NCBI GenBank assembly: GCA_041946755.1
Contig: JBHGBB010000085.1
Location: 1 to 14,606 of the forward strand
From: JBHGBB01 sp041946755
GTDB lineage: Bacteria; UBP4; UBA4092; JAOAEQ01
Length of the DNA: 14,606 bases
Direction: 5' to 3'
The notes under the pieces are model-generated. The model saw nothing but the letters and a program-made list of their open reading frames with translations. It had not been told where the DNA came from and made no database searches. Below are positions 6,920 to 14,193 of the stretch, piece by piece. Numbering within the stretch: the stretch's first letter is position 1; the number at the start of each line of letters is the position of its first letter. Both the position numbers and the translations under genes were made by a program.

Positions 6920-7894
6920 TTATTTCTTGTTCTCTTCTTCCGGTTTCGACCGTTTTAATAAGGATTGCGCTAAACTGAACCGATAGAAAACGCCGACCGG
7001 ATCTTCAATCTGTTCAATAATTTTATCGATTTCAGCCGGATCTTTCGAATCGATTATCGAGGCTAACGCGCTCATCATCCGCGCACCCTGATCGGTAGCA
7101 CCCGGTGCCGGGCCATAACATCCGCGGCATGGCATCATCGATTCAATACATCGTAAACCGCAACCACCCCGAGTCGCTGAACCCATACAGATGATTCCCT
7201 GTTCCAGGAAACATTTTTCCGTATCAGCAATAACCGTATGCGGCCGGGAGATTTTAGTAATTTTCCGGTCTTCTTTCTTCCGTTCACATTCGTCGCATAA
7301 GGTTTTATTCGAGGCGCCGATAACCGAACCTTTCGGAGGCAGTTTCCCTTCAACTACCGCTTGCCAGACATTAGCTATCTGATGCACTGCCGGCGGACAA
7401 CCCGGAACATAATAATCCACATCGACCACCTGGGCTAAAGTACTTACCGTATTATAAAACACCGGAATCTCTAGTTCACCTTCCGGTACTTTATATTTCG
7501 GTACAGGTACCGTCTTTTCCGGATTAACCGTAGATGCGGTCTGCTGATATACCACATCCAATATCTCTTGCGCAGTCGATAGATTCGCCAATCCCGGAAT
7601 CCCGCCCAAATGCGAACAGGAACCGAACGCTACCATAACTTTCGATTTCTGACGGAGCAATTTCGCCATTTCTTCATTCTCTGAGTTCCGAATACAGCCG
7701 TTGAATAAGCAGACATCGATCTCTTTATCGGCCATCGCCCGGATATGATGATATTTAAAATCTACCGCTATCGGCCAGAGAACGATATCGGCTGCCGCCG
7801 CGATATCGAGTATCTTTTCGTTGGTATCCAGTACGGCTACTTCACAACCGCCGCAACTTCCTGCCCAATATAATGCTAATTTAAGTTTGCTCAT
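6920..7894 (-). CDS. mvhG: [NiFe] hydrogenase small subunit, F420-non-reducing (MvhG type)
   Basis: The 324-residue electron-transfer subunit carries electrons from the NiFe site towards MvhD. The proximal cluster ligands are visible as C14 and C17 (AGSCGGCE), C93 (FGSCSHLGG) and C166 (PGCPPAVHQ). A C-terminal cysteine-rich part (C200, C203, C228, C236, C245, C249, C256, C259, including MPCRGCYGP) matches the ferredoxin-like clusters of MvhG-type subunits. There is no twin-arginine signal, so the enzyme is cytoplasmic. It lies 21 nt after mvhD and 39 nt before mvhA, in the typical D-G-A order. Its leader ends TTGATTTATG, without a Shine-Dalgarno site. Confidence 0.94.
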   Translation of the reverse strand: MSKLKLALYWAGSCGGCEVAVLDTNEKILDIAAAADIVLWPIAVDFKYHHIRAMADKEIDVCLFNGCIRNSENEEMAKLLRQKSKVMVAFGSCSHLGGIPGLANLSTAQEILDVVYQQTASTVNPEKTVPVPKYKVPEGELEIPVFYNTVSTLAQVVDVDYYVPGCPPAVHQIANVWQAVVEGKLPPKGSVIGASNKTLCDECERKKEDRKITKISRPHTVIADTEKCFLEQGIICMGSATRGGCGLRCIESMMPCRGCYGPAPGATDQGARMMSALASIIDSKDPAEIDKIIEQIEDPVGVFYRFSLAQSLLKRSKPEEENKK

Positions 7895-7915
7895 AAATCA
7901 AATAGGGTTAAATAA

Positions 7916-8371
7916 CTATTCAGCTGCTTGATGTTCTTTTTTAACTTCGAGGTTTTTCAGCCGTTGATTCCAATTTAATGGCCCGAGTTTACGTACCGTT
8001 TCGGTCATTTCATTCACGACTTGCGCATACCGGTCTCCTTCAGATGCGGAAACCCAATCCAGCCGCAGCCGGCCATCTTCCAAGCCGAACTGTTTCAGTA
8101 CTTTCTTGAGTAGCGGATATCGCCGCATGGTTTTATAGTTCCCTTCGGCATAATGGCAATCTCCGGGATGGCAGCCGAGGATGATGACTCCATCCGCTCC
8201 TTCCCGAAACGCTTTGAGCACAAACGACGGTTCCATCCGGCCACTACACATAACCCGGATTACCCGGACGTTCGGTGCGTATTTTTTTCGGGAGGTACCA
8301 GCTAAATCCGCGCCGGTATAGGAACACCAGTTACACAAGAATCCTACGATTTTCGGTTCAAACTCAGCCAT
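7916..8371 (-). CDS. mvhD: MvhD-type [2Fe-2S] subunit linking hydrogenase to HdrA
   Basis: The 151-residue protein has the MvhD/FlpD fold pattern. FLCNWCSYTGAD (C13, C16), VMCSGRM (C42) and LGCHPGDCHY (C67, C72) supply the cluster ligands. In the methanogen Mvh-Hdr complex this subunit passes electrons from MvhG to the flavin of HdrA. Gene order here (HdrA-C fusion, then mvhD, mvhG, mvhA) fits the same role. Heptad hairpin E4 fills the gap to the upstream gene and begins 12 nt before the ATG. The leader TTGATTTATG is identical to that of mvhG. The C-terminus is polar and probably disordered. Confidence 0.93.
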   Translation of the reverse strand: MAEFEPKIVGFLCNWCSYTGADLAGTSRKKYAPNVRVIRVMCSGRMEPSFVLKAFREGADGVIILGCHPGDCHYAEGNYKTMRRYPLLKKVLKQFGLEDGRLRLDWVSASEGDRYAQVVNEMTETVRKLGPLNWNQRLKNLEVKKEHQAAE

Positions 8372-8383
8372 AAATCAATTGCA

Positions 8384-8451
8384 GATTTTTGATTACTGAT
8401 TGCTGATTTTTAGTTGTATATTCCGCAATCCGAAATCATCAATCTAAAATC
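8384..8451. repeat. Heptad-array hairpin E4 (GATTNNN class)
   Basis: This is the cleanest of the family. The left arm is four exact-register heptads GATTTTT, GATTACT, GATTGCT, GATTTTT (8384-8411). The loop is 12 nt (8412-8423). The right arm is four units ending AATC (8424-8451): CGCAATC, CGAAATC, ATCAATC, TAAAATC. Only the GATT/AATC part of each heptad is constant. The right end overlaps the first base of the stop codon of the NuoG-HdrA fusion gene, and the left end is 12 nt before the mvhD ATG. Confidence 0.75.
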
Positions 8452-10214
8452 TATATCAAGACTCCTTCAATTTCAGCCATTATCTGTTTATTACTAAAAT
8501 GTTTTGCGCTAATCGCACCGCTCGGACATGCTGCCGTACAAGTCCCGCAACCTTTACACAACGCTTCATTTATTTCCGCTACCTTTTTGGTATCATTAAA
8601 CACGATTGCGGTATACGGGCACATGCCGATACAGATTTTACAGCCGCTGCATAAATCGCTATCGATAACCGAAACGGCTGATTCGACTTCCGCTTTCCCT
8701 TTCATAATCATCGAGAGAACGGACGATGCTGCCGCCTGACCCTGCGCCACGGTATCCGGAATATCTTTCGGTCCCTGACAGGCACCGGCAACGAAAACAC
8801 CATCGGTATTAGTAGCTACCGGAGCAAGTTTCGGATGCTTTTCAATAAAGAATCTATCTTTCCCCTGACTAATCGAGAATAAATGGGCGACTTCTTTAGC
8901 GTCTTTTGCCGCTTCCAACGCGGTACAGAGCACCACCATATCTACCGGTATCCGGCGAACGATGCCTAATAAAGTATCTTCTACCCGGACTACCAGTTTT
9001 CTTTGTTCGCTCTGATTAATAGCAAAATCGGTTACTTCCGCACCTTTACCGCGGATAAACCGGACATCTTCTTCTAATAGCCGGTGATAGAACTCTTCAT
9101 ATCCTTTTCCAAAGCAGCGGAGGTCTAAATATAAATCGTATACTTCGGCATTGGTTTTTTCTTTAACCAGATGCGCGAATTTCAAGGCATACATACAGCA
9201 TACGCGAGAACAATATTCATGATAATTTTTATCCCGGCTCCCGATACAATGGAGTAACGCGATACTTTTCGGCGCTTGGCCATTGGTCATCAACACTTTC
9301 CCGCCGGTAGGGCCGGACGCGCAGTTGAGTCGCTCGAATTCTAATGAAGTGAGAACATTATCATATCTACCATACCCATACTGGGTCATGACACTCGGGT
9401 CAAACGGTTTGAAGCCGGTAGTAACAATGGCCGTACCCACTTCGATTTCAACCGTTTTATCTTTCATGCTATGGTCAATCGCGCGGGATTCGCATACTTT
9501 CGCGCAGATTTTACATTTCCCGGTCTTGAAATGGATACAAGTTTCTTTATCAATCACCGGAACGTTCGGTACCGACTGCAAGGTCGGCACATAAATCGGG
9601 GTAGTAGGTCCCAGATTCAGTTCGGAATGAACGATTTGCCGGTTCTTATAATCTTCTACCTTAATATATCCAGTCGGACAGACAAACGCGCAGGCACCGC
9701 AAGCGATACAGGCATCGGAATCTTTATTAAACGGGACGGTGACTTCGCGATTCACTCCGGCATTGGCAAAGGTTAACGCATGCGCGCCAACGACTTCTGC
9801 ACACATCCGAACGCAGAGTCCGCAAAGGATACATCCATTGTTCTCTTTCCCAAACCGGGATTCAGTTACTCCATGCTGTTTTGCGATATCCTGGATAATC
9901 GGGACATTCGCATTCTGCGCGAGAAGAAATTCCAGGTTCAGTTTCCGGGCGCGCAATACTCGCGGGGTATTGGTTAAAATTTCGATTCCTTCACTTGCCG
10001 GATAATTGCAGGTAGTAACCAATCGGCTGCGATTCCCGCGCCGGAGTTCAGCGACACAAACCCGGCATGCACCATACGGTTCCATATGTTCATAGGTACA
10101 GAGCGCCGGGATATTAATTCCGAGTTTTGCCGCGACTTGAATAATCGGGGTACCTTTTTCCGCTTTAACCTGATGCCCGTCGATAGTAAAGCTAACCATG
10201 TTTTGTGGACTCAT
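8451..10214 (-). CDS. NuoG/HoxU-like iron-sulfur module fused to the C-terminal half of HdrA
   Basis: The 587-residue fusion starts with a [2Fe-2S] ferredoxin domain (C39, C50, C53, C69). Two 4Fe-4S motifs typical of NuoG/HoxU/HydA follow (C128-C131-C134-C138 and C169-C172-C175-C179). From about residue 205 it becomes HdrA: TPIYVPTLQSVPNVPVIDKE, the cluster motif C226/C234/C237/C241, the flavin-domain end GVFVAGACQGPKDIPDTVAQG (473-493), and a C-terminal 2x[4Fe-4S] ferredoxin domain (C522-C532, C553-C563). The HdrA FAD-binding N-terminal half is missing and is encoded separately at 12410-13237. The NuoG His-Cys cluster motif (HxxxCxxCxxxxxC) expected near residue 100 is absent. The ATG lies 1 nt after the NuoF-like stop codon, implying coupled translation. 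It probably wires HdrA to the NuoF-like flavoprotein, ferredoxin and MvhD (inference). Confidence 0.9.
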   Translation of the reverse strand: MSPQNMVSFTIDGHQVKAEKGTPIIQVAAKLGINIPALCTYEHMEPYGACRVCVAELRRGNRSRLVTTCNYPASEGIEILTNTPRVLRARKLNLEFLLAQNANVPIIQDIAKQHGVTESRFGKENNGCILCGLCVRMCAEVVGAHALTFANAGVNREVTVPFNKDSDACIACGACAFVCPTGYIKVEDYKNRQIVHSELNLGPTTPIYVPTLQSVPNVPVIDKETCIHFKTGKCKICAKVCESRAIDHSMKDKTVEIEVGTAIVTTGFKPFDPSVMTQYGYGRYDNVLTSLEFERLNCASGPTGGKVLMTNGQAPKSIALLHCIGSRDKNYHEYCSRVCCMYALKFAHLVKEKTNAEVYDLYLDLRCFGKGYEEFYHRLLEEDVRFIRGKGAEVTDFAINQSEQRKLVVRVEDTLLGIVRRIPVDMVVLCTALEAAKDAKEVAHLFSISQGKDRFFIEKHPKLAPVATNTDGVFVAGACQGPKDIPDTVAQGQAAASSVLSMIMKGKAEVESAVSVIDSDLCSGCKICIGMCPYTAIVFNDTKKVAEINEALCKGCGTCTAACPSGAISAKHFSNKQIMAEIEGVLI

Positions 10215-10215
10215 A

Positions 10216-12009
10216 CTAACTTACCAATTTCGCGTTTAGGTTCGGTAGTTTCGCTCCCGAACCGGATTTAAGATTGCATTTTTTATTATTGATATGATTT
10301 AGATATTCATCATTAAAATAAGCCAGACTGCTTAATATCGGATTCGAAGCGGTAGTCCCTACCCCACATAACGAGGTATCTACCATCACGGCACAAATCT
10401 CTTTTAATAAATCCAAATCCTGGGGTTTCCCTTTACCATTGCTAATATCAGTTAATATCCGAACGAGGTTCCGAATCCCTTCCCGGCAGGGGGTACATTT
10501 CCCGCACGCTTGGTCTTTCAAGAAATCGAGATTCGATTTGACTAAGTCTAGGATACATATATTTTCCGGAATAACATAGATACTTCCGGCACCGATGGTA
10601 CTTCCGGCAGCGACTAATAACTCGAAATCTACCGGTATTTTCGCCGCTGATTTCGCGCTGCCATTATTCAACGGTAGAATGCCGCCTGCAGGACCGCCGA
10701 AATGAACTCCTTTAATCTTATCGGAAGCAGATGCACCTTCCCCGATTTCGGTGATAATCTCATTGATGGTAATTCCAAACGGAACTTCAATGATTCCGAA
10801 ATTCTTAATAGCTCCGGATATGGTGAATAGTTTAGTTCCTTTACTTTTATCTTTACCGATCCCGGAAAACCAGGAACCGCCTTTACCGATAATCAGCGGG
10901 ACATTCGCCAAGGTTTCCGGATTATTGATTACGGTCGGTTTGTTATACAGCCCTTGTTCCAGGACATTAATATATTTCGCTTTCGGTTCCGGGACTTGGC
11001 CTTCAATCGCAGCAAGTAACGCGGTCGATTCGCCGGCCATATACGCTCCGGCACCGCGAACGAGTTTTAGTTTACATGAGAATCCGGAACCACAGATATT
11101 TTCTCCGATGAACCCAAACTGTTCTGCTTGTTTAATCGCAGTCTGGACTCTATCGATAGCAACTGAATATGTGTTATTGATATATAAATACGCTTCTTTC
11201 GCACCAACAGTATAAGCACCGATAAGGAGGCCTTCAATCACCGCATGCGGGTCGCTTTCCAACAGCATCCGGTCTTTAAACGCGCTGGGGTCGCCTTCAT
11301 TCCCATTACCAATAATATATTTCGTCGGCCCTTCAGCTTTTTTCGCCGCATCCCATTTCAATGCAGTTGGGAATCCTTCTCCGCTGCGACCGCGTAGCCC
11401 GACGGTTTTCAGTTCAGCGATAATCGTATCAGCCCCGGTTTTCTGGGATAATACTTTAAATAAGGAGAAATATCCGCCCCGGGCGATATAATCTTCGATT
11501 CGTTCCGGATTGATGAGTCCACAGTTACGGGTAACAAGTCGTTTTTGCTTTTTATAGAATGGAATTTCAAATAAAGCTGGGATGCCCTCATATTCATTGG
11601 CGATCGGTGTCTCACCAAATTGATGTTTATGCGGATTTAGCAAGGTTTCGTCTTTATCATATTTACCGATTGCATACTGTTTACTTACTTTACCATCTTT
11701 AAGTGCGGTAACGATCTCTTCCGCTATTTTAACATCTACTTTGCCATAGAATACCTGCGGCTGACGCGGTTTCTGCACTGAAACAATCGGTTCCTGCTGG
11801 CAATATCCGATACAGCCGGTCGATTCGACGATTGCTTCCAGATGCAGGTGGTCGATTTTCTCTTGAATCTTTTTCAAAACCAAATCCGCGCCGGATGCAT
11901 TACCGCAAGATGAAGTCCCAACGGTGATTTTTATCTTGTCCGGATAAAGCTGTTGATCCGCTTTTTGATGGATTTGGTTTAAATCTTCAATAGTAGTTAT
12001 ATTCGGCAT
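10216..12009 (-). CDS. NuoF/HydB-like FMN flavoprotein with N-terminal thioredoxin-like domain
   Basis: This 597-residue protein is the NAD(P)(H)-reactive part of the complex. Residues 24-110 are a thioredoxin-like [2Fe-2S]-type domain (GTSSCGNASGA, C35; TGCIGYC, C66 and C70), showing only three of the usual four cysteines, which is common in HydB relatives. The core holds the FMN/nucleotide motifs GLRGRSGEGFPTALKW (204-219), NGNEGDPSAFKDR (235-247) and GAGAYMAGESTAL (319-331). A 4Fe-4S motif follows, with C502, C505 and C508 in CGKCTPCREG plus C548. There is no C-terminal ferredoxin domain as in HydB. GESTAL replaces the usual GEETAL, which may affect the choice between NADH and NADPH. The gene precedes the NuoG-HdrA fusion by 1 nt and follows the NuoE-like gene across a palindrome-filled spacer. 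Confidence 0.93.
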   Translation of the reverse strand: MPNITTIEDLNQIHQKADQQLYPDKIKITVGTSSCGNASGADLVLKKIQEKIDHLHLEAIVESTGCIGYCQQEPIVSVQKPRQPQVFYGKVDVKIAEEIVTALKDGKVSKQYAIGKYDKDETLLNPHKHQFGETPIANEYEGIPALFEIPFYKKQKRLVTRNCGLINPERIEDYIARGGYFSLFKVLSQKTGADTIIAELKTVGLRGRSGEGFPTALKWDAAKKAEGPTKYIIGNGNEGDPSAFKDRMLLESDPHAVIEGLLIGAYTVGAKEAYLYINNTYSVAIDRVQTAIKQAEQFGFIGENICGSGFSCKLKLVRGAGAYMAGESTALLAAIEGQVPEPKAKYINVLEQGLYNKPTVINNPETLANVPLIIGKGGSWFSGIGKDKSKGTKLFTISGAIKNFGIIEVPFGITINEIITEIGEGASASDKIKGVHFGGPAGGILPLNNGSAKSAAKIPVDFELLVAAGSTIGAGSIYVIPENICILDLVKSNLDFLKDQACGKCTPCREGIRNLVRILTDISNGKGKPQDLDLLKEICAVMVDTSLCGVGTTASNPILSSLAYFNDEYLNHINNKKCNLKSGSGAKLPNLNAKLVS

Positions 12010-12043
12010 ATAATTAAATTTGCCAATTTCTGGTATTCAAATT

Positions 12044-12193
12044 CTGGGTTAAAACCCAGCGCTTTTTATCATCCTTAACCCCCGAGTTAAAACTCGGAGC
12101 TATTCATCTAATTATTCGTTTTTATTTTTTAGTTGAATAGCCCCTATCTTTAGATAGGGGAAACTTATCAATACTAGAATGGGCTTTAGCCCA
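12044..12193. repeat. Cluster of four short palindromes between nuoE-like and nuoF-like genes
   Basis: The 185-nt spacer contains four perfect-stem hairpins with 2-nt centres: CTGGGTTAAAACCCAG (12044-12059), CCGAGTTAAAACTCGG (12082-12097), a 9-bp stem (12141-12160, CCCCTATCT/AGATAGGGG) and TGGGCTTTAGCCCA (12180-12193). GCTATTCA (12099-12106) and TGAATAGC (12134-12141) form an inner inverted pair, so hairpins 2 and 3 are themselves in a larger fold. It resembles REP/BIME-like intergenic palindromes. The last hairpin ends 1 nt from the stop codon of the shortened NuoE-like gene. No coding remnant is recognisable in the spacer. Confidence 0.85.
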
Positions 12194-12194
12194 G

Positions 12195-12404
12195 TTACAA
12201 TATCTGGAATTCTTTATAAAATGTTGCTACTCCATACACCTGCGATAGCGGAACTTGCAATTGTTTGGCAATTTCGCGTAACGCGGGTTCGGTTAACCCT
12301 TTATATTGTTTTTGTATATCCTGCAGAATCATGACTAACGCTTCTTTACTTTTCGCATACTTCTGGCAGGTTTGTTCGATATATTGGGTAGTAGCAATAT
12401 CCAT
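12195..12404 (-). CDS. Short NuoE-like protein, N-terminal helical domain only
   Basis: The 69 residues match the N-terminal helical bundle of NuoE/HydC: EALVMILQDIQKQYKGLTEP, then PLSQVYGVATFYKEF, the conserved stretch just before the thioredoxin-like [2Fe-2S] domain. Family members are usually about 150-170 residues and carry four cluster cysteines after this point. Here the reading frame stops 3 codons later (QIL, TAA), and the next base pairs are the palindrome cluster. The only cysteine is C14, so no cluster can be bound. The protein may have been truncated when the palindromes arrived, or may be a structural subunit while the thioredoxin-like domain of the NuoF-like protein supplies a cluster. 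It starts 5 nt after the HdrA-N stop codon, consistent with coupled translation. Confidence 0.8.
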   Translation of the reverse strand: MDIATTQYIEQTCQKYAKSKEALVMILQDIQKQYKGLTEPALREIAKQLQVPLSQVYGVATFYKEFQIL

Positions 12405-12409
12405 AAGTA

Positions 12410-13237
12410 TTAGGTCTTTTTAATTACTCGGTTACCAACTTTAATAACCCGTTTTTTCGGGGTCATGGTTGCCGGGCAACTGCCCCAGCATAATCCGCAA
12501 CTATTACATTTCTCTTCATCAACGAACCGGGATTTCCGGTTGATTTTAGCTTTAAAATTACCGATAAATCCTGAGAAATCTTCTACTTCACTATAACTTA
12601 ACAATTCGATATTCGCATGTTTCCCAACCGATACCATTTTCGGAGTTAAAATACATGCGGCACAATCCAGGGTTGGAAAAGTTTTATCGAATTGGGCCAT
12701 ATGCCCGCCGATTGACGGCTCTTTTTCGACTAGATATACTTTTTTACCGGCGTTAGCGATTTCTAATGCCGCTTGGATACCAGCAATCCCGCCGCCGATG
12801 ATTAAGACATTTGGATTTATCGCGACTTCTTTCTTCTCTAGCGGTTCTAGAAATTCGGCTTTATGCACCGCAGCACTGACTAAAGCTTTCGCTTTCAGAG
12901 TCGCTTTATCCGGGTCTTCGGTAACCCAAGAGCATTGTTCCCGGATGTTTGCCATCTGGAATAGATAGGGGTTCAATCCACCCTGCTCGCAGGCTTTCCG
13001 GAAAGTACTTTCATGCATTAATGGCGAACATGACGCTACTACTACCCGGTCTAACCCTTGATCTTTAATATCCCGTTTAATCAAGTCCTGGCCGGGGTCG
13101 GAACACATGAATTTATATTCCCGAACTACGGTTACATTCGGTAAGGTTTTCGCATATTCTACCACATCGTCGATTTTAACTTTCCCGGCGATATTGGTTC
13201 CGCAATGGCAAACATAGACTCCGATTTTGTGGCTCAT
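12410..13237 (-). CDS. hdrA: HdrA, N-terminal half (FAD-binding part of a split HdrA)
   Basis: This 275-residue protein equals the first part of heterodisulfide reductase subunit A, normally about 650 residues. It has the N-terminal HdrA domain (GVYVCHCGTNI, C10/C12; further cysteines C45, C70, C83, C102), the FAD-binding Rossmann motif LIIGGGIAGIQAALE (145-159) with EKEPSIGGHM, the HdrA hallmark LDCAACILTPKM (C192, C195), and one 4Fe-4S motif (C244, C247, C250, C254). It stops where the family would continue towards PFPQAVPN. The remaining half is fused to a NuoG-like module at 8451-10214. In intact HdrA this flavin is the electron-bifurcating centre. Two other genes intervene, so the split is not a simple frameshift. 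It lies between hdrB and the NuoE-like gene. Confidence 0.9.
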   Translation of the reverse strand: MSHKIGVYVCHCGTNIAGKVKIDDVVEYAKTLPNVTVVREYKFMCSDPGQDLIKRDIKDQGLDRVVVASCSPLMHESTFRKACEQGGLNPYLFQMANIREQCSWVTEDPDKATLKAKALVSAAVHKAEFLEPLEKKEVAINPNVLIIGGGIAGIQAALEIANAGKKVYLVEKEPSIGGHMAQFDKTFPTLDCAACILTPKMVSVGKHANIELLSYSEVEDFSGFIGNFKAKINRKSRFVDEEKCNSCGLCWGSCPATMTPKKRVIKVGNRVIKKT

Positions 13238-13248
13238 AATTCAAAAAC

Positions 13249-13309
13249 AGTCCTAAGTCTTGAGTCCTAAGTCCTAAGTCTTAAGACTAAAAACTTTTGA
13301 CATCGGACT
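13249..13309. repeat. Heptad-array hairpin E5 (AGTCYTA class)
   Basis: The left arm (13249-13276) is four heptads AGTCCTA, AGTCTTG, AGTCCTA, AGTCCTA. The loop is 5 nt (13277-13281). The right arm (13282-13309) has four units of the inverse form NNNGACT: TAAGACT, AAAAACT, TTTGACA, TCGGACT; the middle two are degenerate. A fifth AGTC unit overlaps the loop. The element fills the spacer, ending 2 nt from the hdrB stop codon and starting 11 nt before the HdrA-N ATG. The heptad class is the same as element E6 upstream of hdrB. Confidence 0.68.
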
Positions 13310-13311
13310 TA

Positions 13312-14184
13312 TCACTGCATCTTAAGTTTCTCTAATACGTTAACGGCTGATACGATTCCTTTATCGATTGCCAAATCATCTACCGGAATCGGCAGGGCTA
13401 ACCCGACCAATTGCGGGAAGAATAAGGTTGGAATCGCATACTTGGTACCGAATTTACTGTTTACTTTATCCTGGAACGCATCCAGGTTGATTTGACATAA
13501 GGGACAGGTGGTTACAATACAATCGGCATTATTCTCTTTCGCGCATAATAATAATTGCTGGACTAATTGGAGCGCTAACTCTTCTCTGGTGCCCATGAGC
13601 GAACTGCCGCAGCATTTGGCTTTCACCGGATAATTCACCGGAGTTCCACCTAAAGTTGCAACCAATTCATCTAAAGTAGTTGGATTTTCCGGGTCATCGA
13701 ATTCGTTTTTCGGCCGGACCATCTGGCAGCCATAATAGCAGGCGACATTCAATCCCTTCAATTCCCGGTTCATTTTCGATTTGATTTTCGCGTATCCTAA
13801 ATCATTTACATAGATATCTAATAGATGCCGGACTTTGACACTGCCGGTATATTTCATGCCGCCTTCAGCGAGTGCGATATCGACTTTCTCTTTTAATTTC
13901 GGGAATTCGGCTAAATAATGGTTGGTTTTGTTTAAGATGGTAAAGCAGGAACTACAGGGAGCAACGATATCCTGCCCTTTTTTTTCGGCTAACGCCAGGT
14001 TCCGGGCGGAGAAGGTAAATGATAAGAGTTCGCTGACTGATAGATAGGCGGTAGCGCCGCAACAATTCCAATCTTCCAGCTCTTCTAATTCGATTCCCAG
14101 ATATTTACTCACCAATTTCGATGAGATATCATAGGCTTTTGCGGTAGCGCTTAATGAGCATCCGGGATAATAGGCGTATTTCAT
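13312..14184 (-). CDS. hdrB: Heterodisulfide reductase subunit B (HdrB)
   Basis: This 290-residue cytoplasmic protein has two complete CCG domains. Domain 1 has C9 (YYPGCS), C41-C42-G and C77-x2-C80. Domain 2 has C153 (YYGCQ), C191-C192-G and C227-x2-C230. In the methanogen enzyme these hold two non-cubane [4Fe-4S] clusters that reduce the CoM-S-S-CoB disulfide. In bacteria the disulfide or other acceptor is usually unknown. Its normal partner HdrC is not present upstream or downstream in this window, which is unusual. It is the first gene of the redox operon, followed by the HdrA N-terminal half. Its 5' spacer holds heptad hairpin E6, 9 nt before the ATG. Confidence 0.94.
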   Translation of the reverse strand: MKYAYYPGCSLSATAKAYDISSKLVSKYLGIELEELEDWNCCGATAYLSVSELLSFTFSARNLALAEKKGQDIVAPCSSCFTILNKTNHYLAEFPKLKEKVDIALAEGGMKYTGSVKVRHLLDIYVNDLGYAKIKSKMNRELKGLNVACYYGCQMVRPKNEFDDPENPTTLDELVATLGGTPVNYPVKAKCCGSSLMGTREELALQLVQQLLLCAKENNADCIVTTCPLCQINLDAFQDKVNSKFGTKYAIPTLFFPQLVGLALPIPVDDLAIDKGIVSAVNVLEKLKMQ

Positions 14185-14193
14185 AATAACTGC

